Assembly: GCA_964633145.1 (NCBI GenBank)
Contig: CAZWFE010000009.1
Span: 6,775 to 70,774 of the forward strand
Direction: 5' to 3'
Source: CAJXSD01 sp964633145
GTDB lineage: Bacteria; Pseudomonadota; Alphaproteobacteria; Rhodobacterales; Rhodobacteraceae
DNA: 64,000 nt
Position 1 is the first letter of the stretch, and every line of letters starts with the position of its first letter. The notes below the pieces were generated by a model. That model was given only the letters and a program-made list of their open reading frames with translations, did not search any database and was not told the DNA's origin. Made by a program: the position numbers and the translations under genes. Positions 7,523 through 16,167 of the stretch are shown one piece after another.

Positions 7523-8704
7523 TCACAGGGTAACGGGCAACCCAGTTAGCCCGTGGAAATGATAGATATCGGCATATTCCGGTGCCACGGCCATTTGTAA
7601 ATTGGGACAGCGTTCAAACAAAATCGGGATAGCAATTTGCAATTCCAATCGCGCCAATGGCGCGCCCACGCAAAAATGGATGCCACCGCCAAAGGCTGTG
7701 TTTTTCTGAACCCGCCGTGTGGGATCAAACACATCGGGTGCATCCCACCGTGCAGGATCGCGGCCTGCTGCGCCAAAAACCAATGCAACCTGTTGCCCCC
7801 GTTCGATGACCGTATCGCCCAAGGGGATCGATTCATAGGCAAAGCGCGTAAACATATGCAACGGCGGGTCATACCGCAGGATTTCTTCGACGGTGCCGTC
7901 GATGTGATCCGGGCTTAACCACGCAGGATTGCAGCCGTGTTCCAACAGGGTTTTTATACCATTTCCCATGGTATGGACTGTTGCCTCATGTCCTGCGTTC
8001 AACAGTAAAATACAGGTGGTGATCAATTCATCTGTGCTTAGCTTGTCGCCGTTTTCTTCGGCGGCAATCAGATGTGTGATCAGGTCGTCTTGGGGGGATT
8101 TGCGTTTTTCATCGATATAGCTGTGCATGAAATCGCGAAACGCGATTGAGGCGGCGATGGCACGATCTTCAAGCGCGCGGGTGCGGCGCGCTTGGTACAT
8201 CAGGACCATATCATTTGACCAGCGCAATAAATCAGGGGCCATATGTTCTGGTACACCTAGCAATCGGGCAATGATGATTACGGGGATTTGTGTGGCATAA
8301 TGGGACAGTAAATCACAGCCGTCGCGGGGCATATCATCAATCAGATCATGGCACAGCTGGGCAATTTCGGGCCCCAATGCTGCAATCCGGCGCGATGTAA
8401 AGGCGCGTAAAACCAGACCGCGCAGCCGTGTATGGCGCGGAGGTTCCAATTCCAGCATGGAATGTGCTTCGATATCATAAAACGGGGCCAGATGGGGCGC
8501 TATGTCGGGTGCGAAATCTGGCATTGCTTCGCGGCCTAGGCGTTTATCCTTTAGCAAGGCCGCGATCTGATCATGCGCGAAAACGGCGGCCATGTTATAG
8601 TCGTGCCAAAACACCGGTTCCCCATGGGCCAACATGCGGGCATAGAATGGGTATGGGTTTTGTACAAACTCTGGGTCTGTGGGTGATTGTGTAATGCTGC
8701 GCAT
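7523..8704 (-). CDS. Cytochrome P450
   Basis: A soluble bacterial class I P450 monooxygenase of 393 residues. It has the I-helix LLNAGHEATVHT, the K-helix EEILR (ExxR), and the heme-binding loop FGGGIHFCVGAPLAR with the proximal ligand at Cys345. The I-helix has a His-Glu pair in place of the common acid-alcohol pair (AGHEAT), a known P450 variant. The start at 8702-8704 has AAAGGA upstream. No ferredoxin or reductase gene is adjacent, so redox partners are encoded elsewhere; fpr in this window could contribute. It is divergent from dctB with 54 bases between starts. The substrate cannot be deduced. Confidence 0.93.
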   Translation of the reverse strand: MRSITQSPTDPEFVQNPYPFYARMLAHGEPVFWHDYNMAAVFAHDQIAALLKDKRLGREAMPDFAPDIAPHLAPFYDIEAHSMLELEPPRHTRLRGLVLRAFTSRRIAALGPEIAQLCHDLIDDMPRDGCDLLSHYATQIPVIIIARLLGVPEHMAPDLLRWSNDMVLMYQARRTRALEDRAIAASIAFRDFMHSYIDEKRKSPQDDLITHLIAAEENGDKLSTDELITTCILLLNAGHEATVHTMGNGIKTLLEHGCNPAWLSPDHIDGTVEEILRYDPPLHMFTRFAYESIPLGDTVIERGQQVALVFGAAGRDPARWDAPDVFDPTRRVQKNTAFGGGIHFCVGAPLARLELQIAIPILFERCPNLQMAVAPEYADIYHFHGLTGLPVTL

Positions 8705-8758
8705 GGGCTGTCCTTTCGCTATGGTCAATTCATACCAAGTCGCGTTAGATTGCAATTC

Positions 8759-10537
8759 ATGTTTGGCACACGACCTAAGTTTATTTGGGCCTATGGGGCA
8801 TTAATCACCGCGGCACTGGCAATTGCGGCGGCTGTCTGGCATTTGGGCTATGTGCGGGCCGTTGAACAAACGCACGCACGCGCGCAGTCTGATCTAGCCT
8901 TGGCATCGGATCGATTGCAGGCGCAGTTGCAGCGATACCAAGAGGTTGCCGTTTTAATGGCCAATCACCCCGTTTTGGCGCGCCTGACCCATCCTGATGC
9001 GTCCCCCCAAGATCAACAGGCCGCGCGCGATGTCCTGCGGGCAGCGGCGGATAAAACCGGGGCGGTCACGCTGACCTATGTCGCAGTGGATGGTACCATT
9101 CTGGCCTCGGCCACACCGCAGGTGTCGCGCGCGATTGCTGCTGCCCCGCATTATCGGCGTGCTTTGACGGGTGCGCTGGGCGTTGGGCATGGCGATGACC
9201 CAGTGTTTGGCAAACGCGTGTTTTACTATGCCTCGCCTTTTTTCGGGGCAAAACGTGGTGTGCGCGCGGTTTTGATCGTGACGGTTGATGTCGACCGGAT
9301 CGAAGCCCGCTGGCGCGGGACACGGCCCACGGTGTATTTCGTGGACCAAGGTGGTCATGTGTTCATTTCCAATCGATCAGAACTGTTGGGTTGGCTGCGC
9401 GATCAGGACGAAGTTGGGCTGCATCCGCCACAAAAATCAGCAGGGTCCGATTTTGCATCCCACCTGGTGGCCGGACAGTTTGAGGTGTGGTCCCTGAATT
9501 GGGGGCCATATGTGCCAAAGCGTGCGCTGCATATTTCCAGCAATTTGCCCACCATCGATATGCGCGCCGAAGCTTTGGTTGATTTGTCACCTGCGGTGCG
9601 GGTTGCGTGGCTGCAATCGTTTGGAGTTGGGGCCACAGTTGTGTTGTTTGGCGTTGTTTTTGTGTTTGTGTGGTATCGCCGCGCTGCTTTGGCCCAAGAA
9701 AACATCGAATTGGAACAGCGCGTATCCGAACGCACAGCGGAACTGTCCATTCTAAACCAAAACCTACGCAGCGAAATTCGCGAACGCCAAGAGGCCGAAG
9801 CCGCCCTAAAACAGGCACAATCTGATTTGGTGCGGGCTGGCAAACTGTCGGCGCTGGGGCAAATGTCGGCGGGGATCAGTCACGAATTAAACCAGCCGCT
9901 TATGGCCATTCAACAATATGCAACGAATGCACGCACGTTTTTATCGCAGGACAATCCGCAGATTGCAGGTGATAATCTGGATCACATTTCGAACCTGTCA
10001 CAACGCATGGCGCGCATTATTAAAAACTTGCGGGCTTTTGCGCGAAACGAACACGAACCCGTTGGGCAGGTCGATGCGGTCGCGGTTGTCGATAGCGCCA
10101 TCGAACTGATGTCTGTGCGTTGTAAACAAGATGGCATCAACCTGCATTGGGTGGCGCCGGCCATGCCTGTTTTCGTTGTGGCGGGCGAGGTGCGATTGGG
10201 GCAGGTGATTGTGAACCTGATTTCCAATGCAGCAGACGCCATGGCGCAGTCAAAGTCGCGCGCGATTACGATCACGCTGACACCTTCAGGGGCCGATAAT
10301 CAGCCTGTGGTTTTGTCTGTTGCTGATACGGGCCCCGGAATTGACGAGCCAGAGAAAATCTTTGATCCGTTCTACACCACAAAATCTGTGGGGCAGGGCG
10401 ATGGCATGGGGCTGGGATTATCCATTTCTTATGGTTTAATCCAAAGTTTCGGCGGTGACATCCGTGGGGAAAACACCAAAGAAGGCGCAATTTTTTCGAT
10501 TGATTTGAAATCATGGACGGGTACACAGGACAAATGA
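8759..10537 (+). CDS. dctB: C4-dicarboxylate sensor histidine kinase
   Basis: An inner-membrane sensor kinase of 592 residues. A first membrane helix (about 9-29) is followed by a large periplasmic double-Cache/PAS-like sensor region and a second helix (about 285-305). A coiled coil rich in Glu/Arg follows, then the HisKA domain with SHELNQPLMAIQQYATN and the ATPase boxes NLISNAADAM, DTGPGI and GMGLGLSIS. The ATG at 8759 puts the first helix at the N-terminus. It overlaps dctD by ATGA and lies upstream of a TRAP transporter, so it probably detects a carboxylate imported by DctPQM (inference). Confidence 0.92.
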   Translation: MFGTRPKFIWAYGALITAALAIAAAVWHLGYVRAVEQTHARAQSDLALASDRLQAQLQRYQEVAVLMANHPVLARLTHPDASPQDQQAARDVLRAAADKTGAVTLTYVAVDGTILASATPQVSRAIAAAPHYRRALTGALGVGHGDDPVFGKRVFYYASPFFGAKRGVRAVLIVTVDVDRIEARWRGTRPTVYFVDQGGHVFISNRSELLGWLRDQDEVGLHPPQKSAGSDFASHLVAGQFEVWSLNWGPYVPKRALHISSNLPTIDMRAEALVDLSPAVRVAWLQSFGVGATVVLFGVVFVFVWYRRAALAQENIELEQRVSERTAELSILNQNLRSEIRERQEAEAALKQAQSDLVRAGKLSALGQMSAGISHELNQPLMAIQQYATNARTFLSQDNPQIAGDNLDHISNLSQRMARIIKNLRAFARNEHEPVGQVDAVAVVDSAIELMSVRCKQDGINLHWVAPAMPVFVVAGEVRLGQVIVNLISNAADAMAQSKSRAITITLTPSGADNQPVVLSVADTGPGIDEPEKIFDPFYTTKSVGQGDGMGLGLSISYGLIQSFGGDIRGENTKEGAIFSIDLKSWTGTQDK

Positions 10538-11766
10538 AACAGGTGTTGTTGGTTGATGATGACGCCGCCGTACGCAATGCGGTGGCACAAACGCTAGAGC
10601 TGTCCGATTTCGATGTGATAACGGCCGGATCCTTTGTCGAGGCCAAGGATCAAATCACCAAAAATTTCGCGGGTATCATTTTGTCCGATATTCGTATGCC
10701 GGGGCGGGATGGGTTTCATTTGTTGGAATACACCAAATCGGTCGATCCCGAATTGCCTGTGGTGTTTTTATCTGGCGAAGGCGACATTCCCATGGCGGTG
10801 CGCGCGGTTGGCATGGGCGCATTCGATTTTTTGGAAAAACCTTGTAGTCCGGCAGACATGATTTCGGTTTTACAACGTGCGATTTCTGCGCGATCAGTGG
10901 TGCTGGAAAACAGGGCACTGATGCACAAAATACAAACGGCGGATCCGGCTGCGCGTTTGATTTTTGGCGTGTCCGAGGCATCAGAACAGTTGCGCAAAAA
11001 CATACGTTCCGTTGCGGGGGTCGAAACCGAGGTTTTGATCACTGGCGCCCCGGGCACCGGTATTTCCAAAGTGGCCGAAGTCCTGCACCTGAGTTCGCCG
11101 CGATCCAAGGGGGCATTCCAAAAACGCGCCTCAGAACAATTGACGCGGGACGGATTGGGCGAAGTCTTGGCCCAATGTGAACATGGCGGGGTGTTTTTCG
11201 ATGCCATCGAGCAAATGCCACGCGATACCCAGCTGATGTTGCTGGATCATATGGAAACAGGTGATCGCATGCCGCGTATAATGGCCGGTACAAATCTATC
11301 AGTGACGGACTTGGACCAGTCGCGCGCATTGGTAGAGGATTTGTTCTATCGGTTTAGCGCGCTGCCAATTCGGATTCCATCGTTGTCAGAACGCCCCGAA
11401 GATATACCAGTGATGTTTCGCCACTATGTCGCCCAAGCCGCTGAACAGTCTGGAAAACCCATCCCCAGCATCGGCCCCGAGGTGATCGGTCCGTTGATGG
11501 CGCGCGAATGGCCGGGTAACGCCCGATCCTTGATGAGTGTGGCGATGAAATTCGTGCTTGGAATTGCGGATTTTAGCCAAACAGACATTGATGATACCTT
11601 GGGGCTTGCCCAGCAGATGGCGCAGGTCGAAAAGGCGCTGATTGCCGATGCACTGCGTAAATCAAATGGCCGTGTGGCTGAGGCGATAAAAATCCTAAAG
11701 CTTCCACGCAAGACATTTTACGACAAATTAAACAAACACGGGATTCGCGCGGAAGATTTCCGATAG
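10534..11766 (+). CDS. dctD: DctD-type response regulator with degenerate AAA+ domain
   Basis: A 410-residue NtrC-family regulator. The receiver domain (1-120) has phosphoacceptor Asp52 in LSDIRMPGRDG and the conserved Lys in FLEKP. The AAA+ region (about 150-350) is recognisable but inactive-looking: Walker A reads GAPGTGIS with Ile in place of Lys. The Walker B region reads FFDAIEQM with Ala in place of Glu. The sigma-54 contact motif GAFTGA is replaced by GAFQKR. The Fis-type helix-turn-helix (about 378-402, VAEAIKILKLPRKTFYDKLN) is intact. It therefore probably binds DNA after phosphorylation but does not open sigma-54 promoters. It is translationally coupled to dctB. Confidence 0.92.
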   Translation: MKQVLLVDDDAAVRNAVAQTLELSDFDVITAGSFVEAKDQITKNFAGIILSDIRMPGRDGFHLLEYTKSVDPELPVVFLSGEGDIPMAVRAVGMGAFDFLEKPCSPADMISVLQRAISARSVVLENRALMHKIQTADPAARLIFGVSEASEQLRKNIRSVAGVETEVLITGAPGTGISKVAEVLHLSSPRSKGAFQKRASEQLTRDGLGEVLAQCEHGGVFFDAIEQMPRDTQLMLLDHMETGDRMPRIMAGTNLSVTDLDQSRALVEDLFYRFSALPIRIPSLSERPEDIPVMFRHYVAQAAEQSGKPIPSIGPEVIGPLMAREWPGNARSLMSVAMKFVLGIADFSQTDIDDTLGLAQQMAQVEKALIADALRKSNGRVAEAIKILKLPRKTFYDKLNKHGIRAEDFR

Positions 11767-11770
11767 ACTG

Positions 11771-11786
11771 TGTGGAAATCCGCACA
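11771..11786. promoter_or_regulatory. DctD-like operator, distal site
   Basis: TGTGGAAATCCGCACA is an imperfect palindrome starting five bases after the dctD stop. It resembles the palindromic TGTGCGGAAATCCGCACA-type sites known for rhizobial DctD (from memory of the family). It is centred 32 bases, about three helical turns, from the next palindrome. Confidence 0.6.
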
Positions 11787-11802
11787 AACCCGATATTGTG
11801 GC

Positions 11803-11818
11803 GTGCGAAATTTCGCAC
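11803..11818. promoter_or_regulatory. DctD-like operator, proximal site
   Basis: GTGCGAAATTTCGCAC is a perfect 16-bp palindrome about 175 bases upstream of dctP. Together with the distal site it forms a tandem operator pair between the regulator gene and the transporter genes. I saw no convincing -24/-12 sigma-54 promoter downstream of it. Confidence 0.65.
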
Positions 11819-11990
11819 AATGTTTATCGGGATCTTTGTGGGTTACATTAGGAATGACGTTTAAATTACTGATAAACAATATTTTATTTTATTTTTATCG
11901 AGTTGTGAATTCTGTGTTTGCAACCGAACTTGTCTAAGTTTCTAGTGTTGCCAGCCCGAAATGGGACCAATGGAAACGGGAGGATATTCC

Positions 11991-12992
11991 ATGAAACTAT
12001 TTACCGCTGCTTTGACAGCCCTGACCCTGACTGTGTCAGCCGGTGCGGTTTCTGCTGCTTGTGATGACGGCGAAATCGTAATCAAACTAAGCCACGTAAC
12101 AAACACTGACAAGCACCCCAAAGGGATTGCTGCCTCTTTGTTGCAGTCGCGCGTGAACGAAGAGATGAACGGCAAAGCCTGTATGGAGGTTTTCCCGAAC
12201 TCAACCCTATATAACGATGACCAAGTTCTGGAAGCATTGTTGCAGGGCGACGTTCAAATGGCCGCCCCATCTCTGTCAAAATTCGAACAGTTTACCAAAG
12301 TGTTCCGGATTTTTGACCTGCCATTTATGTTCAAAAACATCAATGCTGTTGACGAATTCCAAAACTCTGAAACTGGTCAAGCGATGAAAGAATCCATGAC
12401 ACGTCGTGGTTTGTTGGGTCTGGCATTCTGGCACAACGGCATGAAGCAAATGTCAGCAAACAAAGCGCTGAACTTGCCAACTGATGCGAACGGCCTGAAA
12501 TTCCGCGTTCAGAATTCTGAAGTTTTGAAAGCACAAATGGCAGCCTTGGGTGGTTCGCCCCAACCAATGGCATTTTCCGAAGTGTACGGCGCGCTGCAAA
12601 CAGGTGTTGTAGACGGCCAAGAAAACACATGGTCCAACATCTATGGCCAGAAATTCTTTGAAGTCCAAGATGGTATCACAGAAACCAACCATGGCATCAT
12701 CGACTATATGCTGGTGACATCGGTTGATTGGTGGGATGGTCTGCCTGCGGACGTGCGTGATCAACTGTCAACAATTGTGACCGAAGTGACCGCGGCCCGA
12801 AATGCTGAATCAACAGCTGTGAACCAAGCAGCCAAGCAAGAGATCATCAATGCTGGTGGTGTGGTTCGTACCCTTGATGCAGATCAACGCGCAGCCTGGG
12901 TCGCCGCGATGAAACCGGTTTGGGAACAATTTGCGGGCGATGTTGGAACAGAAAACATCGACGCAGCACAAGCAATCAACGCGAAGCACTAA
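11991..12992 (+). CDS. dctP: TRAP transporter substrate-binding protein
   Basis: The periplasmic solute receptor of a tripartite ATP-independent transporter, 333 residues. Residues 1-22 are a cleavable signal peptide ending near VSA-AC. The DctP fold is evident from IVIKLSHVT at the N-terminus, the carboxylate-binding Arg in GLKFRVQNSE, and the GVVDGQENTWSNIY hinge segment. The ATG at 11991 has GGAGG upstream. The ligand is probably a C4-dicarboxylate or other organic acid, given the linked DctB/DctD, but TRAP receptors vary widely. A hairpin separates it from dctQ and probably raises its expression relative to the membrane subunits. Confidence 0.93.
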   Translation: MKLFTAALTALTLTVSAGAVSAACDDGEIVIKLSHVTNTDKHPKGIAASLLQSRVNEEMNGKACMEVFPNSTLYNDDQVLEALLQGDVQMAAPSLSKFEQFTKVFRIFDLPFMFKNINAVDEFQNSETGQAMKESMTRRGLLGLAFWHNGMKQMSANKALNLPTDANGLKFRVQNSEVLKAQMAALGGSPQPMAFSEVYGALQTGVVDGQENTWSNIYGQKFFEVQDGITETNHGIIDYMLVTSVDWWDGLPADVRDQLSTIVTEVTAARNAESTAVNQAAKQEIINAGGVVRTLDADQRAAWVAAMKPVWEQFAGDVGTENIDAAQAINAKH

Positions 12993-13001
12993 TCGTGAAT
13001 A

Positions 13002-13033
13002 TCACCCGGCCATTTATCGATTTGGCCGGGTGA
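13002..13033 (+). terminator. Intercistronic hairpin between dctP and dctQ
   Basis: TCACCCGGCCA pairs perfectly with TGGCCGGGTGA (11 bp, 10-base loop) and is followed by an A/T-rich ATTTTATCTTA. It lies 9 bases after the dctP stop and 26 bases before dctQ. It probably acts as an attenuator or mRNA-stabilising processing hairpin that allows more receptor than membrane subunits. Confidence 0.75.
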
Positions 13034-13059
13034 ATTTTATCTTATCTGGGGGCATTGCC

Positions 13060-13749
13060 ATGTCTGTGGACGATCAATCGCAAACGGGGTTTGCGAAATT
13101 TATCAATGAAATAGAAGAAACCTTTATCGCGTTGCTGCTGGGCGGCATGGTATTGATCACTTTTATCAATGTTGTATTGCGATATGGATTTAACACCGGC
13201 CTGATTTGGGGGCTTGAATCTGTTTTGTTTTTGTTTGCTTGGCTGGTTCTGTTTGGTGTGGCCTATGCGTTCAAGATCACTGCAAATCTAGGCGTTGATG
13301 CGGTTTTGAATATTGCGCCATCGCGCATCAAACGCATCATGATCCTTGCATCCTGTGCTGTATGTATCATCTATGCGGGTTTGTTGTTCAAAGGGGCATG
13401 GGATTACTGGGCAAATTTTGCCAACCTGCCGCAAACGACAGGGCGCTGGTTTCCAACTGGCTTCGAAGAGATGAAACGCACATCCTACCGTGCGTGGTAT
13501 GAAACCATCGATATTCCGTTCCCCGAATTTCTGCGCTGGATCGAACCCCTAATGAACGAAGGCGAGCATTACGAAAAACTGCCGCGCTTTATTCCCTATG
13601 CCATGCTGCCATTCGGCGTGGGTCTGATGTTGTTTCGGATCATCCAAGTCACCATTCGCATCATCAAAGGCGATGCAGAAAACATAATTGTCAGCCACGA
13701 AGCAGAAGATGCCGTGGAAGACGCAAAACACCTAAATCAAGAGGCCTAA
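13060..13749 (+). CDS. dctQ: TRAP transporter small membrane subunit
   Basis: The small inner-membrane component, 229 residues. Hydrophobic helices lie at about 25-45 (LLLGGMVLITFINVVLRYGF), 50-68, 88-110 and 183-203. The third and fourth helices are separated by a hydrophilic stretch of about 65 residues (containing TTGRWFPTGFEEMKRTSY), so the protein is longer than the usual 160-190 residue DctQ. The start at 13060 follows a GGGGG-rich ribosome site. It lies 3 bases before dctM. The long insert is probably a periplasmic or membrane-surface loop that contacts the receptor (inference). Confidence 0.9.
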   Translation: MSVDDQSQTGFAKFINEIEETFIALLLGGMVLITFINVVLRYGFNTGLIWGLESVLFLFAWLVLFGVAYAFKITANLGVDAVLNIAPSRIKRIMILASCAVCIIYAGLLFKGAWDYWANFANLPQTTGRWFPTGFEEMKRTSYRAWYETIDIPFPEFLRWIEPLMNEGEHYEKLPRFIPYAMLPFGVGLMLFRIIQVTIRIIKGDAENIIVSHEAEDAVEDAKHLNQEA

Positions 13750-13752
13750 TCC

Positions 13753-15288
13753 ATGTCAGTCGCAATTTTATTTGGGATGATCATCGCGCTGTTGCTGATC
13801 GGTGTCCCGATCGCCGTGGCCTTGGGGCTATCGTCGATTGTGTTTTTATTGGTGCTCAGCGATACATCGCTTGCCTCAATCGCGCAGTCGTTTTTTCAGG
13901 CGATGGCTGGTCATTATACTTTGTTGGCCATTCCATTCTTTATTTTGGCATCCACCTTTATGTCGACAGGCGGCGTGGCTAAACGGATCATTCGGTTTTC
14001 CATCGCGCTGGTCGGTCATTTCCGCGGGGGATTGGCGATCGCGGGTGTGTTTGCCTGTATGATGTTCGCAGCCCTGTCAGGGTCGTCACCAGCCACGGTT
14101 GTGGCGATTGGATCCATTGTGATCGCGGGCATGCGCCAAGTGGGCTATACCAAGGATTTCGCCGCAGGTGTAATCGCAAACGCCGGTACCTTGGGCATTT
14201 TGATCCCGCCGTCCATCGTGATGGTGGTCTATGCATCGGCCACGGATGTGTCTGTGGGCCGGATGTTTCTGGCAGGGGTCATTCCCGGCTTGATGGCAGG
14301 CACCATGTTGATGCTGGCCATTTGGGTGATTGCGCGGATGCGCAACCTGCCCAAAGGCGAATGGAAAGGCTGGGGAGAGGTCCTGTCATCCGGACGTGAT
14401 GCCATTTGGGGCCTGTTTTTGATCATCATTATCCTAGGCGGGATCTATGGTGGTATCTTTACCCCAACCGAAGCCGCAGCCGTCGCAGCGGTCTATGCGT
14501 TCTTGATCGCAAACTTTGTCTATCGTGACATGGGCATATTTGCCAAAGTGGCCCCCAAAGGCGGCAATTTCGCAAGTATTTTCGTACTGGGCGGCGTTGC
14601 TTGGGGGATTGCAATTTGGCTGATGTTTGGTGTCGAATTGTCGACCGCCACCCTTTATGGTTTCGGTGTGTCCTTTGTCCTTGCCGTTATGGAAAGCCTG
14701 CGCAAAGGTAATATGCCTGTGCCTGCGCATATCGCCTCTGATATTGCGAAAATGCCATTGTCGATTGTGCACAAAGACACCCGTGACACCCTGTTCGAAG
14801 CAGGTAAAATGACCGTCACGCTGATGTTCATTATTGCCAATGCGTTGATCCTGAAACACGTTTTGACAGATGAACAGATCCCACAACAAATCACAGCCGC
14901 AATGCTGGATGCGGGCTTTGGCCCAATCATGTTCTTGGTCATTGTGAATGTGATTTTGTTGATCGGTGGTCAGTTTATGGAACCATCAGGTTTGATTGTG
15001 ATTGTGGCACCTTTGGTGTTCCCGATTGCGATTGAATTGGGCATTGATCCGATCCATTTGGGGATCATCATGGTTGTGAACATGGAAATTGGGATGATCA
15101 CGCCGCCAGTTGGTTTGAACCTGTTTGTGACATCCGGTGTGGCGGGAATGCCCATGATGAAGGTCGTGCGCGCCGCATTGCCATTCTTGGCGGTTCTGTT
15201 CGTGTTCTTGATTATGGTGACCTATATCCCGATCTTGTCCACGTTCTTGCCCACCTACTTTATGGGGCCGGAAATCATCACAAAATAA
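13753..15288 (+). CDS. dctM: TRAP transporter large membrane subunit
   Basis: The ion-coupled transport channel, 511 residues, with the DctM family signatures FAALSGSSPATVVAIGSI and GTLGILIPPSIVMVVYA in the N-terminal half and MEIGMITPPVGLNLFV near the C-terminus. Typical DctM proteins have about 430 residues. The extra length lies around residues 250-350 and includes two added hydrophobic segments and a basic loop, matching the enlarged DctQ. Sodium-driven uptake of an organic acid is expected. A perfect hairpin terminator follows 3 bases after the stop. Confidence 0.93.
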   Translation: MSVAILFGMIIALLLIGVPIAVALGLSSIVFLLVLSDTSLASIAQSFFQAMAGHYTLLAIPFFILASTFMSTGGVAKRIIRFSIALVGHFRGGLAIAGVFACMMFAALSGSSPATVVAIGSIVIAGMRQVGYTKDFAAGVIANAGTLGILIPPSIVMVVYASATDVSVGRMFLAGVIPGLMAGTMLMLAIWVIARMRNLPKGEWKGWGEVLSSGRDAIWGLFLIIIILGGIYGGIFTPTEAAAVAAVYAFLIANFVYRDMGIFAKVAPKGGNFASIFVLGGVAWGIAIWLMFGVELSTATLYGFGVSFVLAVMESLRKGNMPVPAHIASDIAKMPLSIVHKDTRDTLFEAGKMTVTLMFIIANALILKHVLTDEQIPQQITAAMLDAGFGPIMFLVIVNVILLIGGQFMEPSGLIVIVAPLVFPIAIELGIDPIHLGIIMVVNMEIGMITPPVGLNLFVTSGVAGMPMMKVVRAALPFLAVLFVFLIMVTYIPILSTFLPTYFMGPEIITK

Positions 15289-15291
15289 ACG

Positions 15292-15319
15292 AAAGGCGCC
15301 CAAAATTTGGGCGCCTTTT
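15292..15319. terminator. Bidirectional intrinsic terminator
   Basis: AAAGGCGCCCAAAATTTGGGCGCCTTTT is a perfectly symmetrical hairpin with flanking A and T runs, placed between the convergent dctM and tpiA genes. Confidence 0.9.
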
Positions 15320-15340
15320 CATTTGGAACTGTGTCCTATA

Positions 15341-16078
15341 TCAGGCCTGTTCTAATGCCGTAACAATTGGGCCGAAATCTGCAGCTGTTAGGCTTGCACC
15401 GCCGACCAACGCGCCGTCGACATTGGCAACCGCGAATATATCGTTGGCATTCGATCCTTTCACGGATCCACCATATAACAAACGCATGTCGCGCGCGGTT
15501 GAGCCATGGGACACCAACAGCGTGGTGCGCATAAATTCATGTGCTTGTGCAATTTGATCCGTCGTGGGCACCAATCCGGTGCCAATTGCCCAAACCGGTT
15601 CATATGCAATCACTGTGTTTTCTGAATTCGCAGTGGCTGGAACCGAACCGGCCAATTGCGTGCCAAGCACATCCAAAGTTTGGCCCGCATCACGTTGGTC
15701 CAATGTTTCCCCAATGCAGATCACGGCGATCAGCCCAGCGTCATAGGCGGCTTGTGCCTTGGCGTTGATGTCTGCATCCGTTTCATTTTGATCTTGGCGA
15801 CGTTCAGAATGACCGACGATCACATAGCTGGCGCCTATATCTGCAAGTTGTTGCGCTGAAATTTCACCAGTGTGCGCGCCCTTGGCTTGCATGTGACAAT
15901 TCTGCGCCCCAATCGAAATGGTTTGCGTTGTTGATTTGGCTGAATGGATCAAGGTCGCGGGTGGACAAATCAAGATATCGACTGAGCTATCTTGGTGCGA
16001 TTGTTCAAGGAGTTTAAGCTGGTTTAAGTCTGCCAGCGTTCCGTTCATTTTCCAATTTCCTGCAGCGAGCTTGCGCAT
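15341..16078 (-). CDS. tpiA: Triosephosphate isomerase
   Basis: Interconverts dihydroxyacetone phosphate and glyceraldehyde 3-phosphate in the cytoplasm. The 245-residue TIM barrel contains the substrate-binding Lys in AAGNWKMNG (residue 10), the electrophilic His in VIVGHSERR, the catalytic Glu in YEPVWAIGTG, and the phosphate-binding YGGSVKGSN loop. Two adjacent ATGs exist; the second (16076-16078) is better spaced from AAAGG. It is a single-gene unit, divergent from the oxygenase gene. I saw no operator like those on edd-eda and eno in its promoter. Confidence 0.95.
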   Translation of the reverse strand: MRKLAAGNWKMNGTLADLNQLKLLEQSHQDSSVDILICPPATLIHSAKSTTQTISIGAQNCHMQAKGAHTGEISAQQLADIGASYVIVGHSERRQDQNETDADINAKAQAAYDAGLIAVICIGETLDQRDAGQTLDVLGTQLAGSVPATANSENTVIAYEPVWAIGTGLVPTTDQIAQAHEFMRTTLLVSHGSTARDMRLLYGGSVKGSNANDIFAVANVDGALVGGASLTAADFGPIVTALEQA

Positions 16079-16167
16079 CATATACCTTTCTGAACCATAA
16101 TCACTTGAATCTGAGTTGTAACACAAGTAATCGGCATAGCAACAATGGTTCTGGGGTGGGGTGTGAA

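Noticed and set aside
11819..11990. Sigma-54 (-24/-12) promoter before dctP
   Set aside because: No GG-N10-GC element with a matching context was found by eye; the DctD motifs also argue against it.
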